Assembly (NCBI GenBank): GCA_002292945.1
Contig: DBCG01000103.1
Location: 7,662-26,037, forward strand
Origin: Proteobacteria bacterium UBA964
GTDB taxonomy: Bacteria; Pseudomonadota; Gammaproteobacteria; Steroidobacterales; Steroidobacteraceae
DNA: 18,376 bases
Direction of reading: 5' to 3'
The position numbers and the translations under genes are program-made. Under the pieces are notes generated by a model that had not been told where the DNA came from, did no database searches, and saw only the letters and a program-made list of their open reading frames with translations. Shown piece by piece: positions 14,710 to 18,376 of this stretch. Numbering within the stretch: position 1 is the stretch's first letter; every line of letters starts with the position of its first letter.

Positions 14710-15531
14710 CTACCGGGAGGGCGGTTCTTCGAGGGCCTGTTGCGCCGGGGCAGGCTCCCGCAAAATAACGACCGCGTGGCTAATCTCGTAGAGCGGAACG
14801 GCTGGCCGGAGGAAAATGTCGAGCTCGCTTCGTCCGGCGGGGGCGGCCACGGAGTCGATGGTCCCAATGCGGCGCCCCGGGGGGAAGACATTGCTGTGGC
14901 CACTGGTCACCACGCGCTGGCCCGTCTCCACGGGTTCGGTTTCCACGACGTGGTCGAGCTGGAGCCGGTCGAGGCGCTCGCCATCCCAGCGGACAATGCC
15001 TTCGGCCCGGAGCGGGAGGACCGTGCCCGGCACCCGGAAGTCCGTGTTGAGGAAGGGCATGACCCGGGCGTAGTGCTCGTTGGTCAGGACGACGGTGCCG
15101 ACAATGCCCCGTTCATGCACGACCGGCATCCCCTCCGCCACGCTGTCGGCGGTGCCGACATCGAGGATGAGGAAGTTGTCCTTCTGGAAGATGTCTTTTG
15201 TGACAATGCGGGCCGGACGGAGGCGGGCGTCGGTCGTGTCCGTGAGGCCGAGCAGGCGCCGCAGCTCGTCGTTGCGCTGGCGCACGTCGCGGGTGCGGGC
15301 GACCTGGCTGGAGAGTTGAATGTTTTCACGCCGTAGCTCGTCGTTGCGTTCGAGGACGCGGAGGTAGCGGCCCATCCACGCGAAGGTGCTCTCGACCTGG
15401 GCGGTCCACCCCAGGGCCTGGGCCCGCAGGGAGCGCACCAGCGGCTGGTTTTGGGTCAGCATCAGGGTCGCCGCCACCAGAAGAACGGCGCCCAGAAGAA
15501 GCCAGTCGGTGGGGCGGGTCTGAGACGCCAT
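14710..15531 (-). CDS. mreC: rod shape-determining protein MreC
   Basis: MreC is a bitopic inner-membrane protein that links MreB filaments to the elongasome (MreD, RodA, PBP2) in the periplasm. With the ATG at 15531 the protein has 273 residues. A short N-terminal cytoplasmic tail is followed by one TM helix at about 10-26 (LLLGAVLLVAATLML). A coiled-coil dimerisation segment runs at about 57-95 (RVLERNDELRREN, RQRNDELRRLL), and then comes the beta-rich domain with KDIFQKDNFLILDVG, GMPVV..RGIVGTVV and TSGHSNVFPPG.RIGTI. An upstream in-frame ATG at 15564 would add eleven residues (PFRTGC...) that do not resemble MreC. The gene follows mreB on the same strand, the normal order. The usual next gene, mreD, is not present between here and hslV. 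Confidence 0.92.
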   Translation of the reverse strand: MASQTRPTDWLLLGAVLLVAATLMLTQNQPLVRSLRAQALGWTAQVESTFAWMGRYLRVLERNDELRRENIQLSSQVARTRDVRQRNDELRRLLGLTDTTDARLRPARIVTKDIFQKDNFLILDVGTADSVAEGMPVVHERGIVGTVVLTNEHYARVMPFLNTDFRVPGTVLPLRAEGIVRWDGERLDRLQLDHVVETEPVETGQRVVTSGHSNVFPPGRRIGTIDSVAAPAGRSELDIFLRPAVPLYEISHAVVILREPAPAQQALEEPPSR

Positions 15532-15586
15532 GGGTGGAAGGGGACATCCGGTCCGAAAGGGCACCGACAGGGCGCATCGTGCCGTT

Positions 15587-16594
15587 TCAGGTGAGGACGC
15601 GCTCGTAGTTTTCCAGGTTCTCCAAGACCTCGCCGGTGCCGCGCACGACGGCCTTCAGGGGGTCCTCGGCCACGTACACCGGGAGCTCCACGCGGTCGCG
15701 GAGCATCTGGTCGATGCCTTCGAGGAGGGCCCCACCCCCGGTCATCATGATGCCCCGCTCCAGCACGTCCGCCCCCAGCTCCGGGGGGGTGCGCTCGAGC
15801 GTGCGCAGGACGGCGGCGCTGATCTGTTCGAGGTTGTCGTGGAGGGCCTCGCGCACATTGACCGACGAGATCGTGCGCACCTTGGGGATCCCGCTCACGA
15901 GGTCGCGTCCTTTTACGGACAGGTCCAGCTCTGTGTCGAGCTCGATGGCGCTGCCCACCTCACATTTGATGCGCTCGGCGGTCCGGGAGCCGATGAGCAG
16001 ATTGTGATTGCGCTTGAAATACTGCACGATTGCCTTGTCGAGTTCGGCCCCTCCGACCCGGAGCGACTCGTCCAGCACGATGCCGGAGAGGGCAATCACG
16101 GCAATTTCGGTCGTCCCGCCGCCAATGTCCACGACCATGTTGCCTACGGCCTCCTGGATGTCGAGGCCAATGCCGATGGCCGCCGCCATCGGTTCGGACA
16201 CGAGGTTGACCTTCCGGGCCCCAGCGTGCTCGGCGGAGTCCCGCACGGCGCGCTTTTCGACCTCCGTGATGCCGCTCGGGACGCACACGACCATGCTCCG
16301 GATGGAGGTGAGCCAGTTGTTCTTGACCTTCCGGAGCAGGCCCTGGATCATCTCCTCGGCGACCTTGAAATCGGCGATGACGCCGTCCCGCAACGGCCAG
16401 ATCGTCTCGATGTCCTGGTGGGTGCGCTCGTGCATCTGGAGGGCCTCGTGGCCAATCTCCCGCACTTCGTTCGTGTCGGAATCGACCACGACGATGCTCG
16501 GCTCGTTAAGGACAATGCCCTCACCGCGGATGTACACGAGGGTGTTCGCCGTCCCGAGGTCAATGGCAACGTCCTGAGAGAGGTTGAAAAACAT
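15587..16594 (-). CDS. mreB: rod shape-determining protein MreB
   Basis: MreB is the bacterial actin that polymerises under the membrane and directs lateral wall synthesis. The 335-residue protein is full length for the family. It has the phosphate-1 loop IDLGTANT at 11-18, VPSGITEVEKRAV at 105-117, SEPMAAAIGIG at 133-143, the phosphate-2 loop VVDIGGGTTEIAV at 154-166, and the adenosine motif MTGGGALLEG near the C-terminus. The start MFFNLSQDVAIDLG is typical. It is the first gene of the mreBC pair and lies 166 bp downstream of purH. That gap holds GC-rich inverted repeats without a T-run and no recognisable gene. Confidence 0.97.
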   Translation of the reverse strand: MFFNLSQDVAIDLGTANTLVYIRGEGIVLNEPSIVVVDSDTNEVREIGHEALQMHERTHQDIETIWPLRDGVIADFKVAEEMIQGLLRKVKNNWLTSIRSMVVCVPSGITEVEKRAVRDSAEHAGARKVNLVSEPMAAAIGIGLDIQEAVGNMVVDIGGGTTEIAVIALSGIVLDESLRVGGAELDKAIVQYFKRNHNLLIGSRTAERIKCEVGSAIELDTELDLSVKGRDLVSGIPKVRTISSVNVREALHDNLEQISAAVLRTLERTPPELGADVLERGIMMTGGGALLEGIDQMLRDRVELPVYVAEDPLKAVVRGTGEVLENLENYERVLT

Positions 16595-16760
16595 CGATTG
16601 TTCTGTACGGATGAGGGCCGGAGGAGGAGAACGGGGGTGTGGCTGAGCCGGCCGGTGGAGCAGAGACGGTGGGGGCGGCGGTTCAGAAATGGCCTGCGCC
16701 CGGAAGGGGGCGCGAGCACGGCGGCCCTTCCGAGCGTGGAGGGCGCTCCCCGGCGTGCGC

Positions 16761-18347
16761 TCAGTGCCGGAAATGCCGCTGACCGGTGAGAATCATGGCC
16801 ACGTCGTGGGCGTCGGCGGCCTCGATGACGTCGTCGTCGCGGATGGACCCACCGGGCTGAATGGCCGCGCGAGCCCCTTCGTTGGCCGCGGCTTCCAGGC
16901 CGTCGGCAAACGGGAAAAATGCGTCGGACGCTACCACGGAGCCGGTGAGGTCAAGTTCCGACTTTTCGGCCTTGAACACCGCCAGCTCGGAGGCGTCGAT
17001 GCGGCTCATCTGCCCGGCCCCGACGCCGAGGGTGGCCTGATCGCGGGCGTACACGATCGCGTTGCTCTTCACGTGCTTGGCCACGCGCCAGGCAAAGTCG
17101 AGGTCGGCGCGCTCGTCGTCGGAGGGGGCGCGGGCGGTCGGGACCTCCCAGCCGTCCCGGGCGGTGGCGGCGGGGGGCAGCGCCGGGTCGCGCGTCTGCA
17201 CCAGCAGCCCGCCCAGCACGGAGCGGACGTCCAGCCGGTCGGTGCCCCGAGCCGGCTGTTTGGCCCGGACGACCCGGCGCCGGTCCTGCTCCGTGAGGAA
17301 CTCGAGCACGCCGGGTTCAAACTCGGGCGCAATGACGATCTCGGTAAAGATCTCGTCGATGGCCTCCGCGGTGGCCTGGTCGAGGGCCTGGTTTACGACG
17401 ACGATGCCGCCGTAGGGAGACTGGGTGTCGGTGGCAAAGGCCTGGTGCCACGCCTCCTCCAGGGTGTCGGCGGTGGCGACGCCGCTGGGGTTGGTGTGTT
17501 TGAGGATCGCACAGGTCGGCCCCGCGTCGCGAAACTCGTCGATGAGCGCGAGGGCGCTGCTCGTGTCGAGCAGGTTGTTGTAGGAGAGGGCCCTGCCGTG
17601 CAGCTTGTCGTAGAACGGGGACGGATCGCCGTAGAGGGCGCCCTCCTGGTGCGGGTTCTCGCCGTACCGAAGGGACTGCGCCTGGGGCAACGCGACGTTG
17701 TAGGTGGGCTGGAGGTCGCCATCGCCGTCCGCATCGGCCCCGGAGGCGCGAGACAGGTGCGCGTCGATGTCCTGGTCGTAGGCGGCCGTGTGGGCGAAGG
17801 CCGCCTCGGCGAGGCGCCGGCGTGTGGGGGCGGAGAGGTGTCCGTCGTTCTGCTCCAGCTCATCGGCGGCGGCGGCGTACTGGTCGGGGGCCGAGACCAC
17901 GCCGACGTCAAAGTGGTTCTTGGCCGCGGCGCGCAGCATCGTCGGGCCGCCGATGTCGACGTACTCCATGACCGTCTCCGGGTCGGCGTCGGGATCCTGG
18001 ACCGCTTCGGAGAAGGGGTAGAGGTTGCCAACGACGAGGTCGATGGGGGCGTAGTCGTGTTCGTCCAGTGCCGCCATGTCGTCCTCGCGCGAGCGGCGGG
18101 CGAGGATGCCGGCGTGGAGGGCCGGGTGGAGGGTCTTGACGCGTCCCTCCAGCACCTCGGGCACGCCCGTCACGTCGGCCACGTCGGTGACGTCGATGCC
18201 GGCGTCGCGGAGCGTGTCGGCGGTTCCGCCGGTGGAGATGAGTTCTACGTCGAGCGATCGGAGCCGCCGTGCGAAGTCGGCGATGCCGGTCTTGTCGTAG
18301 ACGGAGAGAAGGGCGCGGCGAACGGGCGAGGGTGCGTCGGGGGGCAT
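16761..18347 (-). CDS. purH: bifunctional AICAR formyltransferase / IMP cyclohydrolase
   Basis: PurH carries out the last two steps of purine synthesis: it formylates AICAR with 10-formyl-THF and then closes the ring to IMP in the cytoplasm. The 528-residue protein is full length. The N-terminal IMP cyclohydrolase (MGS-like) domain is at about 1-200, with SVYDKTGI, ELISTGGTADTL, GRVKTLHPALHAGIL and NLYPF. The C-terminal transformylase domain has LRYGENPHQ at 226-234 and the catalytic pair Lys283-His284 in ILKHTNPSGVA. It ends with GGSIRDDDVIEAA and MILTGQRHFRH, the usual C-terminus. An Asp-rich insert (SGADADGDGDLQP) links the domains and fits a salt-adapted proteome. Its start is 29 bp from the window edge, so any upstream operon partner is not visible. 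Confidence 0.97.
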   Translation of the reverse strand: MPPDAPSPVRRALLSVYDKTGIADFARRLRSLDVELISTGGTADTLRDAGIDVTDVADVTGVPEVLEGRVKTLHPALHAGILARRSREDDMAALDEHDYAPIDLVVGNLYPFSEAVQDPDADPETVMEYVDIGGPTMLRAAAKNHFDVGVVSAPDQYAAAADELEQNDGHLSAPTRRRLAEAAFAHTAAYDQDIDAHLSRASGADADGDGDLQPTYNVALPQAQSLRYGENPHQEGALYGDPSPFYDKLHGRALSYNNLLDTSSALALIDEFRDAGPTCAILKHTNPSGVATADTLEEAWHQAFATDTQSPYGGIVVVNQALDQATAEAIDEIFTEIVIAPEFEPGVLEFLTEQDRRRVVRAKQPARGTDRLDVRSVLGGLLVQTRDPALPPAATARDGWEVPTARAPSDDERADLDFAWRVAKHVKSNAIVYARDQATLGVGAGQMSRIDASELAVFKAEKSELDLTGSVVASDAFFPFADGLEAAANEGARAAIQPGGSIRDDDVIEAADAHDVAMILTGQRHFRH

Positions 18348-18376
18348 GCGGAGGGGGGAGAGGGAGTTATTCTGAA

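Noticed and set aside
16595..16760. GC-rich inverted repeats between purH and mreB as a terminator or riboswitch
   Set aside because: No stable stem followed by a T-run and no conserved riboswitch core could be recognised. The 166 bp appear to be a plain spacer.

Overview
The window reads as two genomes joined inside one gene. From the left edge to about 12.4 kb the genes, codon habits and protein families look gammaproteobacterial, perhaps near the Xanthomonadales/Nevskiales/Steroidobacter group (placement by eye, moderate confidence). From about 12.5 kb to the right edge the genes look like a Rhodothermales/Salinibacter-type bacterium: G- and C-run-rich DNA, GAC strongly preferred for Asp, acidic protein segments, and no clear Shine-Dalgarno sequences. 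The switch lies within hslU, near its conserved Walker A segment. A metagenome assembly chimera is the simplest explanation, and the two halves should be interpreted separately.

Left half (1 to about 12450). A 2-oxoacid:ferredoxin oxidoreductase pair (alpha subunit cut by the window edge, then beta subunit, ATGA overlap) is followed by the 41-codon gene for ribosomal protein bTHX and an intrinsic terminator. On the minus strand, a ketosynthase III (FabH-like) gene is translationally coupled to a TetA-type MFS exporter. A Tat-exported FAD amine-oxidase-like flavoprotein is divergent from a MerR-type regulator with a B12-binding domain. That regulator carries all the residues diagnostic of the CarH/LitR photoreceptors, and three perfect tandem 11-bp operator-like repeats run into its own start codon. 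Downstream lie a DUF1800 lipoprotein and a Tat-exported DUF1501 protein, a pair commonly found together. A small two-TM membrane protein of unknown function then sits convergent to them and 21 bp downstream of hslU.

Right half (about 12450 to 18376), all on the minus strand and transcribed leftward: purH (last two steps of IMP synthesis), mreB and mreC (cell-shape cytoskeleton), hslV (peptidase of the HslUV protease), a NYN-type nuclease-fold protein with a degenerate third acidic motif and an acidic tail, and the first roughly 65 codons of hslU. In the native genome hslV, the NYN gene and hslU probably form one cluster.

No tRNA, rRNA, CRISPR array, insertion sequence or prophage gene was seen. 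No gene-free stretch exceeds about 225 bp. The best biological lead is the CarH-like regulator with its operator. The most important caution is the hybrid hslU.
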